Program-made: the position numbers and the translations under genes
Origin: Azospirillum brasilense
GTDB taxonomy: Bacteria > Pseudomonadota > Alphaproteobacteria > Azospirillales > Azospirillaceae
Assembly: GCF_007827815.1 (NCBI RefSeq)
Contig: NZ_VITH01000002.1
Location: 1 to 64,000 of the forward strand
Reading direction: 5' to 3'
DNA: 64,000 nt
Part shown: piece after piece, positions 45,114 through 57,500 of the stretch
Numbering within the stretch: position 1 is the first letter of the stretch
Layout of the letters: each line of letters begins with the position of its first letter
The notes under the pieces: model-generated
What the model was told of the DNA's origin: nothing
Databases searched by the model: none
Seen by the model: the letters and a program-made list of their open reading frames with translations, nothing else

Positions 45114-45845
45114 TCACAGTTCGATCAGCGCGTAGGGCCTCCCCGACTCCTTCTCGATGGTCTGGGCGACGTTGTAGACCGGCGTGCCGCGCAGGGTCTT
45201 GCCGGCGTAGCTGCCGTGGTGGGCGTGGCCATGGACGACCGCCTGGACGTGGAAACGGTCGATGGTCTCCGCCAGACGGGAGGAGCCGAGGAAGGGATAG
45301 ATCTCCGTCGGCTCGCCGCGCACCGTCTCGGCGATCGGGGCGTAGTGCAGGACGACCATCGTCCGCTCGGTCTCCAGCTGGCGCAGGGCGCTTTCCAGCC
45401 GCATCGCCTCGTTCAGCGACTCCTGCACGAACTGCTTGATCGCCGGTTCGCCGAAGGCGTCGAGCATGCGGTTCTCGAACCCGCCGCCGAAGCCCTTCAC
45501 CCCGGCGAAGCCGACGCCGCGGATCTCCAGCGGGTTGCCGTCGAGGAAGCGGACGCCGGCCTGCTCCAGGATGCGCTGAAGCTCCTCGACGTGGCCGCAT
45601 TCGTGGTCGTGGTTGCCCAGCACGGCGACCACCGGGATGCCGATGGCGCGCAGGTCCTCGGCCAGCACCTCGGCCTCGCGCGGCTTGCCGTGGTTGGTCA
45701 GGTCGCCGGCCAGCGCCAGGACGTCCGCCCGGTCGGCGATCTCCTGGAACAGCTCGCGGTAGGGGTGGGTGGAGGTCTCCCCCACATGGATGTCGCCGAT
45801 GGCGGCGACCTTGATCGTTCCTTCAGCCCGAATGTGTTCAGCCAT
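45114..45845 (-). CDS. Calcineurin-like metallophosphoesterase
   Basis: A 243-residue two-metal phosphoesterase. The metal motifs are GDIHVGE, LAGDLTNHG, GNHDHE and HGHAHHG, in the standard order. No signal peptide, so cytoplasmic. Its start overlaps the stop of the upstream nucleotidyltransferase by eight bases, so the two are coupled. The substrate may be a nucleotide or nucleotidylated product made by that partner, an inference from context only. Confidence 0.9.
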   Translation of the reverse strand: MAEHIRAEGTIKVAAIGDIHVGETSTHPYRELFQEIADRADVLALAGDLTNHGKPREAEVLAEDLRAIGIPVVAVLGNHDHECGHVEELQRILEQAGVRFLDGNPLEIRGVGFAGVKGFGGGFENRMLDAFGEPAIKQFVQESLNEAMRLESALRQLETERTMVVLHYAPIAETVRGEPTEIYPFLGSSRLAETIDRFHVQAVVHGHAHHGSYAGKTLRGTPVYNVAQTIEKESGRPYALIEL

Positions 45846-46629
45846 GCTTCGTTTCCTCGCCGACGACGTCGGCGAACCCCCAGTCCGTGACGTCGATCCG
45901 ATAATCCTCGCGCGAGAACAGCCGCCCCCGGCAGATGCGGGTCTGCGGCACCGGCAGCTTCGCGCGCTCGTTCAGCCGGTCCAGAAGCTCCTGCAACAGC
46001 CAGCCGGGGATGTGGTCGCGCTCGGTCGGGTAGATGAAGCGGAAGTTCAGGACGTGCATCAGCAGCACCTCCCAATACTGCTCCATGTGGCCGAGCAGCC
46101 GTTTCCAGTCGATGTGGGCGTGCTGCTTCAGGATCATGTGGGCGACGTCGGGGCCGTCGTGCTTGTGCCGCATCTGCACGAAGGCCTTGGAGAAGACCAT
46201 TTCCGTCGGCGGGATGAGCTGGACGTCGGTGCCGCAGACCAGCGCGCGGTGGTCCTCCTCGAACCAGCGGTCGTTGACCGGATTGATGGCGGCGGCGGAA
46301 TTGAAGATCACGTCGAAGAACAGGTCGCCGTGCAGCACCTTGCCGATCCAGCGTTCGTCCTCGATCTCCGTCGTAAAGCCGCGGTCCTGGAAATGGGCGA
46401 GGATGCGCGGGAAATCGCCGCCCCGGCAGAAGATGTCGATGTCCTTGGTCGGCCGGGTGATGCCGGTGTAGGCGCTGAGCGCGTAGGTGCCGCCCAGCAG
46501 GAAGGGGATTCCGGATTCCGTCAGGATTTTCAGGCTCTCCGTGTAGAAGGCTTCGGCCTCCGCCGAAACATGCGCACGGCCCTCGCGCCCCCGGCTTTCA
46601 TGCTCCCGGCTTTCACGGTTGCCGTCCAT
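45838..46629 (-). CDS. Nucleotidyltransferase-fold protein
   Basis: A 263-residue protein of the polymerase-beta-like nucleotidyltransferase group. The active-site pattern is LLGGTYALSAYTG followed by TRPTKDIDIF, with Gly46-Gly47 and Asp63/Asp65 as metal ligands. The third Asp may be in LFFDVIFN. It resembles antibiotic and toxin-antitoxin (MNT/AbiEii-like) nucleotidyltransferases. The N-terminal ~22 residues are charged and repetitive (RESREHESRGREGR). The partner is a metallophosphoesterase that overlaps its 3' end. The acceptor molecule is unknown. Confidence 0.82.
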   Translation of the reverse strand: MDGNRESREHESRGREGRAHVSAEAEAFYTESLKILTESGIPFLLGGTYALSAYTGITRPTKDIDIFCRGGDFPRILAHFQDRGFTTEIEDERWIGKVLHGDLFFDVIFNSAAAINPVNDRWFEEDHRALVCGTDVQLIPPTEMVFSKAFVQMRHKHDGPDVAHMILKQHAHIDWKRLLGHMEQYWEVLLMHVLNFRFIYPTERDHIPGWLLQELLDRLNERAKLPVPQTRICRGRLFSREDYRIDVTDWGFADVVGEETKHG

Positions 46630-46795
46630 GGCATCCCCTCTCCCCCGCCGTTGTCCGTTGCGCCTTCAACAGGAGGAGAGGGCGAAACGGCACCACCGGA
46701 CGGTGCCCACGGCGGGAAAAAGTCGGCCAAAGGCGGGCGGAACCGCCGCACCGCTACACCGGTTGAGGGTGGTATTGCTGATGGGGAGGCAACCG

Positions 46796-47343
46796 ATGGC
46801 ACGACATCCGATCCCACAGGCCCTATTGCTCGCCGCCGGCCTCGTGCTGTGCGGCGCCGGTCCAGCCCTGGCGCAGGGAAGCTGCGCCGCGCTGGTCGAC
46901 CGCTTCGCCGCCGAGAACAACCTGTCGGCCAGCCCGCCGCCGGTCGCGACGCCGCCGGGCAGTTCGGGCTCCACCGCGGGGGATGGGGCCTTGCCGAATG
47001 GCAGTTCCGGCACGACGCCGGACCAGCTTGCCCGCTCGGGCGGGGTGGTGGCGCCGCCGGCCTCGGGTGATCAGGCGGTGATCGAACCGCCGCGCACCGG
47101 CGCCCCCATGCCGACCGCCCCGGCGGTGCGGCCCGACGCCGCTCCGAACAGCGGCTCCTCCATGGAGAGCGGGTCGATGGGGCAGGCGGCGCGCAACGCC
47201 CAGATCGAATCGCTGGTGACCGCCGCGCGCTCCGCCGCGAAGGACGGCAACGAACAGCTCTGCATGGACTCCCTGGACAAGGCGCGCGGCCTGACCCGCG
47301 CCGCGCCGGGTGCGACGGGTGGCACGATGGGCGGGGGCGGCTG

Positions 47344-47344
<1 letters not shown>
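46796..47344 (+). CDS. Small secreted hypothetical protein
   Basis: A 182-residue exported protein. A signal peptide (ALLLAAGLVLCGAGPALAQ) is followed by a low-complexity Pro/Ser/Gly/Thr middle region. The C-terminal helix (residues ~135-170, QAARNAQIESLVTAARSAAK and then CMDSLDKARGL) is the only part that looks folded. Two cysteines in the mature protein (in GSCAAL and QLCMDS) could form a disulphide. ATG at 46796 follows a GGGGAGG ribosome-binding site. No family recognised. It overlaps the next small gene (TGATG). Confidence 0.68.
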
Positions 47345-50146
<2,802 letters not shown>

Positions 50147-50160
50147 AGATTTGTTCTGAA

Positions 50161-50204
50161 AGAAGGCCCTTCCTCCCACGCTGGGGGGAAGGGCCTTCTT
50201 TTTT
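50161..50204. terminator. Bidirectional terminator after pgm
   Basis: AGAAGGCCCTTCC and GGAAGGGCCTTCT form a perfect 13-bp stem with a 13-base loop, followed by six T residues. It ends pgm and lies at the 3' end of the convergent dienelactone hydrolase gene. Confidence 0.93.
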
Positions 50205-50890
50205 CAGAACACCGCCTGGAGCAGGCCCAGCGTGCGCCGCTTGGCCAGGGCGGCGCTGGCCGCGTCGTAGCTGGCGCGCTCGTCGCAATTGAAGCCGTGG
50301 CCGGCCGGGTAGAGGTGCGTGATGGCGCCGGGATGGCGCTGGCGCACCGCCTCGGCCACCGTCAGGGGGATGGCGTGGTCCGTCTCGCCGAAATGCAGCA
50401 GCACGGGGGCGCGCGGCGCCTCGTCCAGCCGGTTGCCGATGCCGCCGCCGTAATAGGCGACAGCGGCGCGGACCGGCAGGCGCGACGCGGCGGCCCAGGC
50501 GATGGTGCCGCCCCAGCAATAGCCGGCGATGGCCGCCCCCTCCGCCCCGCCGAGATGGGCCAGACCCGCCGCCACGTCGGTCAGCGCGTCCTCGATGCTG
50601 ACGGCACCCATCAGGTCGCGGCCGCGCTGGACGCCGGCCTCGTCGTAGGGCAGCTCCACCCCGCGCTCGGCCCGGTCGAACAAGGCGGGGGCCAGCGTGC
50701 GGTAACCGTCGGCCGCATAGCCGTCGCAGACGCGGCGCATGTGGCTGTTGATCCCGAAAATCTCCTGGACGATCAGAAGCCGCCCCTTCTCCGGCCCGAC
50801 GGGCCGGGCTTCGTAGGCGGTCAGCCGGTGCCCGTCGGACGCCGTCAGGTGCGTCCAGGAGCCGGTCGTTCCGGTGGTCGTTCCGGTCAT
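50204..50890 (-). CDS. Dienelactone hydrolase family protein
   Basis: A 228-residue alpha/beta hydrolase. The nucleophile elbow has Cys (AGYCWGGTIAW), as in dienelactone hydrolase. Asp is in FGETDHAIP and His in PAGHGFNCDE, which completes the triad. The substrate is unknown, as the family includes many enzymes beyond chloroaromatic degradation. No signal peptide; ATG at 50890 chosen. Confidence 0.9.
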   Translation of the reverse strand: MTGTTTGTTGSWTHLTASDGHRLTAYEARPVGPEKGRLLIVQEIFGINSHMRRVCDGYAADGYRTLAPALFDRAERGVELPYDEAGVQRGRDLMGAVSIEDALTDVAAGLAHLGGAEGAAIAGYCWGGTIAWAAASRLPVRAAVAYYGGGIGNRLDEAPRAPVLLHFGETDHAIPLTVAEAVRQRHPGAITHLYPAGHGFNCDERASYDAASAALAKRRTLGLLQAVF

Positions 50891-51009
50891 GGCTGGTCTC
50901 TCCCTCCATTCGTTCCGTGCAGGGAAGATAGCAGCCTGACGCCGGGTGTCATCCGCGACCGACTGGCCCATATCCCCTAGGACCGTCACCCCGTCACTGG
51001 AGCCGCCCG

Positions 51010-51504
51010 ATGTCCGCCCTCGCCGACCGTTCCCCGACCGCTGGACCCTTCGACCTGACGCCGCCGACGCCGGAGCAGCGCGCGGTGCTGGTGGAGCGCC
51101 TGTCGGACGAGGAGCGGCATGTCCTGCTGAGCCACGGGACGGAGGCGCCCTTCTGCGGCGGCCTGCTCGACAACAAGAAACCCGGAACTTACGCCTGCCG
51201 TCTCTGTGGTCTGCCGCTGTTCCGGTCCGGGACGAAGTTCGAATCCGGCACCGGCTGGCCCAGCTTCACCGCGCCCTATGAGAACGCGCATCTGAAGCTG
51301 GTGCAGGACAACAGCTACGGCATGGTGCGGGTGGAGACCCTGTGCGCCCGCTGCGGCAGCCACCAGGGCCATGTCTTCCCCGACGGCCCGCCGCCGACCG
51401 GCATGCGCTTCTGCATCAACTCCGTCTCGCTGGCGTTCCTGCCGGAAGGGCAGGCGCTGGCCAGGAGCGTTCAGGACTGGGTGGAGGAGGGGGCGGCGTT
51501 CTAG
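51010..51504 (+). CDS. msrB: Peptide-methionine (R)-S-oxide reductase
   Basis: A 164-residue MsrB. The structural zinc site is two CxxC pairs (CRLC and CARC). The catalytic Cys is in GMRFCINSVSL, preceded by HVFPDGPPPTG. It repairs oxidised methionine with thioredoxin. The N-terminal ~35 residues before the core are longer than in the minimal enzyme. There is no signal peptide, so it is cytoplasmic. Confidence 0.95.
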   Translation: MSALADRSPTAGPFDLTPPTPEQRAVLVERLSDEERHVLLSHGTEAPFCGGLLDNKKPGTYACRLCGLPLFRSGTKFESGTGWPSFTAPYENAHLKLVQDNSYGMVRVETLCARCGSHQGHVFPDGPPPTGMRFCINSVSLAFLPEGQALARSVQDWVEEGAAF

Positions 51505-51511
51505 CTCCGTA

Positions 51512-51617
51512 TTGCCCCCACCCTAGCCCTCCCCCTCTACGAGGTGGAGGGGACTGCCGCCGCTTCGCGCAAGGCCCCCTCTCCCGCGTAAGCGGGGGAG
51601 GGTTGGGGAGGGGGCCA
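51512..51617. repeat. BIME-like palindromic element (copy 5)
   Basis: CCCCCACCCTAGCCCTCCCC at the left and GGGGGAGGGTTGGGGAGGGG at the right form imperfect inverse arms. The 24-base core at 51549-51572 is identical to the core of copy 2 at 13723-13746, showing that the elements share recent ancestry. Confidence 0.82.
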
Positions 51618-51673
51618 AGGTTCGCACAGCCTGCGCCTCCCCCAAACATTCCGTTTCATTGGATACCCCCGTC

Positions 51674-52693
<1,020 letters not shown>

Positions 52694-52832
52694 CGCGCTC
52701 CAATTTGGGGGAAAGGTCCGGCGCAACCGCACAGCGCGCTTCGCGGACTGCGCCATGGACCGCGCCGGAGGAGAGCCCTATCGTCTGTGGCCCGGCGTCG
52801 CGTGACGCGGTTCACAGAGATGGAGAGGGGAT

Positions 52833-53003
52833 ATGGCCGAGTTTCCCCACGCCAGCAGGGTCAACGTGACGCTTGATCTGCCGCTCGACGTCTATCGGCG
52901 TCTGGAACAGCAGGCGCGCTACATGAGCGTTACCGTCGAGGCCCTGCTGAAGACTATCCTGGCGCAGCAGCTCTATGATTCCAGTCTTCGCAATATGGAT
53001 TAG
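52833..53003 (+). CDS. Small ribbon-helix-helix-like protein
   Basis: A 56-residue protein with ATG at 52833 after a strong GAGAGGGG ribosome-binding site. The pattern [19 protein letters not shown], followed by a helix ([17 protein letters not shown]), looks like a beta strand plus two helices as in RHH DNA-binding proteins. It is not adjacent to a toxin gene: a convergent STAS gene ends one base away. It is probably a small regulator; the target is unknown. Confidence 0.7.
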   Translation: MAEFPHASRVNVTLDLPLDVYRRLEQQARYMSVTVEALLKTILAQQLYDSSLRNMD

Positions 53004-53004
53004 T

Positions 53005-53394
53005 TCAGTGTTGTGAGGCGGCGCGCACGGCGGCGTCGAGATCGCCGTGACTCTCCAGAAGCACCGCCAGCCCGGCCTCCTCCAGCACGGCGCGGACCGG
53101 GCCGGGCACCGCCGCCAGAACGATCCGCACTCCCTTCCGTCCGCCCGCGCTCGCCGTGCCCGGCCGTGCTTGGCGCACCGCCAGCAGCAGCGAGCGCAGC
53201 CCCGCCGGGGTCAGTTGCGTCACCGCCGACAGATCGAGCACCAGCCCGCCCGGCACCTTTTCCGGCTCGTCCGGGGTGGCGGGTGCCAGAGCGGCGAACA
53301 GACGCGCCTCGAACCGGGGGGCGGCGGCGCTGTCGATCGGGCCCACCGGGCGCAGGATCATCACGTCGCCGCGGGCCTCTTCCGCGATTTGCAT
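53005..53394 (-). CDS. STAS-domain protein
   Basis: A 129-residue STAS-domain protein, the fold of anti-sigma-factor antagonists and MlaB-like proteins. The strand-helix pattern MILRPVGPIDSAAAPRF and LVLDLSAVTQLTPAGLRSLL is typical, with Thr/Ser at the usual phospho-site position. I take ATG at 53394 because GGAGGG lies four bases upstream; an ATG at 53415 would add seven residues with its ribosome site too far away. It is divergent from tssL with about 100 bases between them. Confidence 0.83.
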   Translation of the reverse strand: MQIAEEARGDVMILRPVGPIDSAAAPRFEARLFAALAPATPDEPEKVPGGLVLDLSAVTQLTPAGLRSLLLAVRQARPGTASAGGRKGVRIVLAAVPGPVRAVLEEAGLAVLLESHGDLDAAVRAASQH

Positions 53395-53495
53395 CAAACC
53401 CTCCGATTTCCCCATCCGGCTGGGCCTGCTATACCTCCTCCGGCGGGGGATTTCCCATCACACGGATCATCATACAGCAGAGCGGCGGCGGGGGC

Positions 53496-54839
53496 ATGGA
53501 ATCGGACGGACGCTTCGGCGGCGGGGCGGGCCTGCGGGACAGCGGGGAGTTTTCCGACGAGTCCGGCGGCGGGCCGCGCGCGCTCCCGGCCTTCCTCGCG
53601 GCGGGGCCCGCCGTGGCCCCGGAGGACCGCCCGAAGGCGGAGGCGCCGCCGGACCAGCCGGCGCGGCTGCGCGGGGCGCTGAACCCGCTGCTGGCCGCGG
53701 CCGGGCCGCTGCTCGACCTCGCCGGGTCGCTGCGCGAACGCTCGGGGCACGAGAATCCGGAGGGCCTGCGCGACGTCATCCTCGCCGAGGTCCGCCGCTT
53801 CGAGGAGGAGGCCGCCGCCATCGGCGTCCCGCCGGAGGAGGTTCGCGTCGCCCGCTTCGCCCTGTGCACCATGCTGGACGACGTGGTGCGGGCCACCCCC
53901 TGGGGGGCGCGCTGCCGCTGGGCGCGCGAGGGGCTGGCGGTGGTGGTCGATCCCGGCGCCGGCGGGCCGGACCGCTTCTTCGACCTGCTCGACACCATGC
54001 TGAGCGACCCGCGCCTGCACCGGCTGGAGCTGGAGCTGTTCTACGCCTGCCTGTCGCTGGGTTTCGAGGGCAAGTTCCGCGACAAGCCGCGCGGCGCCCA
54101 CGACCTCGCCCATCTGCGGGACGAGCTGTTCCGCGTGCTGCGCCGCCTGCGCGGCGAGCGGGAGCGCGCGCTGTCGCCGCAATGGCGCGGCGTCGCCGAA
54201 CGCTTCCGCCCGCTGGGGCATGTGCTGCCGCCCTGGCTGGCCGCGGTGGCGGTGGCGACCCTGCTCGGCGGGCTGTTCCTGACCCTGTCGGCCTCGCTGG
54301 GCGGGCGGGCGGACGCGGTGGTGGCCCGGCTGGGCGCGCTGCTCCCAGACCGGCCGCTGGAGCTGGTCCGCGCCGTCCCGCCGCCGCCATCCAGCGCGGG
54401 GCCGGCTCTGGCCGTCCGCGTCACCGCCCTGCTCCAGCCGGAGATCCGCTCCGGCGCCGTGGCGGTGCTGGCCGGCGACGACGGGGCGCTGGTCATCCGC
54501 ATCGAGGGGGCGGGCATGTTCGCCACCGGCAGCGACGCGATCCGCGCCCGCTACCGCGCCGTGGTCGACCGCGTCGGGCAGGCGCTGGGTCCCGAGGCGG
54601 GCCGCGTCGTGGTGGTCGCCCACACCGACGACCAGACGCCGCGCGGCGGCGGGCTGCCGACGCCGGAGGCGCTGACCGAGGCGCGGGCGGTGGCGGTGCT
54701 GAAGATCCTGGAGCGCACGCTGGGCGCCGAGCGCCTGACCGCCGAAGGGCGGGGCGAGCGCGAGCCGCTGGCCCCCAACACCACGCCGGCCAACCGGGGC
54801 GCCAACCGGCGCGTCGATGTCCGCCTCTACCCCGAATAG
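53496..54839 (+). CDS. tssL: Type VI secretion protein TssL with OmpA-like domain
   Basis: A 447-residue inner-membrane protein. Residues about 60-240 are the cytoplasmic IcmH/DotU domain (FALCTMLDDVVRATPWG, ELFYACLSLGFEGKFR). A single helix is at 245-267. The periplasmic C-terminal ~120 residues are an OmpA/MotB peptidoglycan-binding domain (VVAHTDDQTPRG, NRGANRRVDVRL). TssL anchors the T6SS membrane complex to the envelope. tssM follows 10 bases later. Confidence 0.93.
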   Translation: MESDGRFGGGAGLRDSGEFSDESGGGPRALPAFLAAGPAVAPEDRPKAEAPPDQPARLRGALNPLLAAAGPLLDLAGSLRERSGHENPEGLRDVILAEVRRFEEEAAAIGVPPEEVRVARFALCTMLDDVVRATPWGARCRWAREGLAVVVDPGAGGPDRFFDLLDTMLSDPRLHRLELELFYACLSLGFEGKFRDKPRGAHDLAHLRDELFRVLRRLRGERERALSPQWRGVAERFRPLGHVLPPWLAAVAVATLLGGLFLTLSASLGGRADAVVARLGALLPDRPLELVRAVPPPPSSAGPALAVRVTALLQPEIRSGAVAVLAGDDGALVIRIEGAGMFATGSDAIRARYRAVVDRVGQALGPEAGRVVVVAHTDDQTPRGGGLPTPEALTEARAVAVLKILERTLGAERLTAEGRGEREPLAPNTTPANRGANRRVDVRLYPE

Positions 54840-54849
54840 GCCGCGGTCC

Positions 54850-56841
54850 ATGAGCGAACCGTCTCCGCACACCCGCTCCAGAAAGTCCCAGGGCAGGGTC
54901 CGCCGCGCCGACCCGGCGATGGCGCCGCGCCTGCGCTGGTGGACCACGCTCGCGGTCGCCCTGTCGGTCGGTCTGCTCGGCTGGGCGGTGATGCCGCTGC
55001 TCGGCTTCGGCGGCCTCGCCCGGCTGCTGCCGGCGCTGGCCCTGCTCGGCCTGTGGTACGCGCTGAACCGGCGCGAGGACGGCCGGCAGAGTGCGGCCAA
55101 CGCCCGCTTCGTCGAGGCGCTGGCGGCGGCCCGCGACCCCGAGCTGAAGGCCTCGCTGGACGAGCTGGGCACGGTGCGCGAGCGGCTGGACGCGGTGATC
55201 GACCGGCTGAAGACGCAGCGCTTCGGCGCGCGCTGGGGCGGCCAGTATCTCTACCAGCTTCCCTGGTATCTGGTGATCGGCGCCCCCGGCTCGGGCAAGA
55301 CCACGGCGCTGGCCAACGCCCGGCTGGGCGCGGCGCTGGGCGGCGGGCTGGACGGCATGCCGGTGCAGAATCTGGGCGGCACGCGCAACTGCGACTGGTG
55401 GTTCACCGACGAGGCGGTGCTGATCGACACGGCCGGCCGCTACACCACCCAGGACAGCCGGCGGGCCATCGACGGCCGCGTCTGGTCCGGCCTGCTCGAC
55501 CTGCTGAAGGAGCACCGCCCGCGCCAGCCGGTGAACGGCGTGCTGCTGACCATCAGCCTGACCGACCTCGCCGGCTGGAGCGACGCGGAGCGGCACAGCC
55601 ACGCCATCACCATCCGCCAGCGGCTGGGCGAGCTGCGCGCCCATCTCGGCATCCGCGTGCCGGTCTATCTGCTGTGCACCAAGGCCGACCTCGTGGACGG
55701 CTTCACCACCTATTTCGACCCGCTGGACCGGGCGGAGCGCGCCCAGATCTGGGGCATCACCTTCCCGGTGGAGGACCTGCCGCCCGGCCCGCTGGCCAGC
55801 TTCCACGCGCAGTACGCGGCGCTGCTGCGCCGTCTGGAGGAGCGGCTGCCCGAACGGCTGCACCAGGAGCCGGACATCCAGCGGCGCGGCGACGCCTTCG
55901 CCTTCCCGCTGCGCATGGCGGGCTTCGAGGCGGCGCTGGCCGACCTCGTCGATACCGCCTTCACCGCGGAGGCCGAGGAGGCGGTGCCGCTGCTGCGCGG
56001 CATCTACCTGACCAGCGCGACCCAGCCCGGCGCCTCCGCGGAATCGCCGGCCCAGACCTTCTTCCTGGAGCGTCTGCTGCCCGAGGTGGTCTTCCCCGAG
56101 GCCAACATGGTCGGGGTCGATCGAGCGCTGGAGCGGACGCGGCGGCGGCGCCACGTCTGGGCGCTCGGCGGGACGGCGGCGGCGGGTTTGCTGCTCGGGC
56201 TGGCCGGGCTGAGCAGCCACCGCGCCAACGAGGCGCTGCTGGCGCGGACGGAGGCCGCCGTGGCGGTGGCGGAGGAGCGGCTGCGCGTCCTCGACACCCC
56301 GCCGCGCTCGCTGACGCGGGTGGAGGACTCCGACTTCCTCGCCGTCCTGCCGGCGCTCGACGCGCTGCGCGCCCTGCCGGCCGGCTGGACCGAGCGGGCG
56401 GAGCGCCGCGCGTCCCTGCTCGGCTTCGGCCTGTCGCAGGGGGAGCGCGTCGGCCTTCCCGCCGAGGACGTCTACCGGCGGGCGCTGCGCAGCGTGTTCC
56501 TGTCGCGCATCGTGCTGCGCCTGGAGGAGCAACTGCGCACCGGTTGGGCGCGGCCCGACCTGCTGCGGCAGAGCCTGCGCGCCTACGCCATGATCGGCGG
56601 GCGCGAGCCGCTGGACCCGGCGGTTCTGGCCGAATGGCTGGCCGCCGACTGGCAGCGCACGCTTCCCGGCGCCGCCCATGAGGCGGAGCGCCGGGCGCTC
56701 GGCGACCATCTGGCGGCCCTGGTCGAGGCCGGCTTCGCCCCGGTGCCGCCGGACGAGGCGCTGGTGTCGCGCGTCCTCGACGTGCTGGGCCAGCCGACCG
56801 CGCCGGCCTCACGAGGCTCGGGCAGCGGTGGGGCTGGCTGA
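54850..56841 (+). CDS. tssM: Short type VI secretion protein TssM (IcmF-like)
   Basis: A 663-residue IcmF-family protein. Two N-terminal helices (about 31-72) precede an NTPase domain with Walker A GAPGSGKT (144-151) and LIDTAGRY. A third helix is at 435-453. Only ~210 residues follow, whereas TssM is usually over 1,100 residues with a long periplasmic part. The large C-terminal domain that contacts TssJ is therefore missing. The stop overlaps tagF (TGATG), and no remnant of the missing part is seen. The N-terminus and NTPase look intact. Confidence 0.9.
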   Translation: MSEPSPHTRSRKSQGRVRRADPAMAPRLRWWTTLAVALSVGLLGWAVMPLLGFGGLARLLPALALLGLWYALNRREDGRQSAANARFVEALAAARDPELKASLDELGTVRERLDAVIDRLKTQRFGARWGGQYLYQLPWYLVIGAPGSGKTTALANARLGAALGGGLDGMPVQNLGGTRNCDWWFTDEAVLIDTAGRYTTQDSRRAIDGRVWSGLLDLLKEHRPRQPVNGVLLTISLTDLAGWSDAERHSHAITIRQRLGELRAHLGIRVPVYLLCTKADLVDGFTTYFDPLDRAERAQIWGITFPVEDLPPGPLASFHAQYAALLRRLEERLPERLHQEPDIQRRGDAFAFPLRMAGFEAALADLVDTAFTAEAEEAVPLLRGIYLTSATQPGASAESPAQTFFLERLLPEVVFPEANMVGVDRALERTRRRRHVWALGGTAAAGLLLGLAGLSSHRANEALLARTEAAVAVAEERLRVLDTPPRSLTRVEDSDFLAVLPALDALRALPAGWTERAERRASLLGFGLSQGERVGLPAEDVYRRALRSVFLSRIVLRLEEQLRTGWARPDLLRQSLRAYAMIGGREPLDPAVLAEWLAADWQRTLPGAAHEAERRALGDHLAALVEAGFAPVPPDEALVSRVLDVLGQPTAPASRGSGSGGAG

Positions 56842-57485
56842 TGAGCCCCGGTTTCGCGGTGGGCTTCCATGGGAAGGTGCCGGCGCGCGGCGATTTCGTG
56901 GGCTACGGCCTGCCGCGCGGCGTGCTGCTTCCCTGGGACGCCTGGCTGACGGAGGTTCTGGACGCGGCGGTGCGCCAGCTCGGCTCGCCCTGGGAGCGGC
57001 TGTTCCAGTCGGCCCCGGTCTGGCGCTTCGCCCTGTCGCCCGGCCTGTGCGGGGAGCCGCCACTGGCCGGCATCATGATGCCCAGCGCCGACCGGGTGGG
57101 CCGGCAGTACCCCTTCACCATCGTCGGCACGCTGCCTTACGGCACCGACCTCGCGGTGGTGCCGGTGGCCTGCCTGCACTGGTTCACCCGTGCGGAATCC
57201 ATCGCCGCCGACGCCTGCCGCGCCGGGGCCGACGTGGACGCCCTTCCGGCGCGCATGGCGATCCTGGGCCGCCCGGAGCCGAACGGCGCCGACCCCACCG
57301 TCGCCACCGTGGTCGAGGAGCGCGTCGGCCCGTTGCCGCCCCGCGCCAGCCTGTGGTGGAGCCGCGGCGGCGGGCGGGTTCCGCCCTCGGTGCTGACCTG
57401 CTGCGGCCTGCCGCGATCGTCCCGCGCCGCCGCCTTCATCGACGGCGCCTGGGAGCGGCGGGGCTGGGACGATCTGGACGGGTAG
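56841..57485 (+). CDS. tagF: Type VI secretion-associated protein TagF
   Basis: A 214-residue TagF-family protein, a cytoplasmic post-translational regulator of T6SS activity in characterised systems. The N-terminus GFHGKVPARGDFVGYGLPRG is diagnostic. PSADRVGRQYPFTI and the C-terminal WWSRGGGRVPP segment are also typical. Its ATG overlaps the tssM stop. It ends 15 bases before the convergent OmpA-like gene. PppA and PpkA partners are not in the window. Confidence 0.92.
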   Translation: MSPGFAVGFHGKVPARGDFVGYGLPRGVLLPWDAWLTEVLDAAVRQLGSPWERLFQSAPVWRFALSPGLCGEPPLAGIMMPSADRVGRQYPFTIVGTLPYGTDLAVVPVACLHWFTRAESIAADACRAGADVDALPARMAILGRPEPNGADPTVATVVEERVGPLPPRASLWWSRGGGRVPPSVLTCCGLPRSSRAAAFIDGAWERRGWDDLDG

Positions 57486-57500
57486 GCGGCGGAGGAACGT

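Noticed and set aside
45838-46629. Nucleotidyltransferase as half of an AbiE-type toxin-antitoxin system
   Set aside because: The neighbour is a metallophosphoesterase, not an AbiEi-like antitoxin or HEPN protein, so the classical pair is absent.
46630-46700. A seventh BIME-like palindromic element
   Set aside because: The C-rich start CCCTCTCCCCCG is present, but the matching inverse arm is short and interrupted, so I did not count it.
53013-53495. An extended N-terminus for TssL upstream of 53496
   Set aside because: The frame runs back over the STAS gene on the other strand; its content is Arg/Pro-rich and unlike TssL. The ATG at 53496 precedes the family-typical region.
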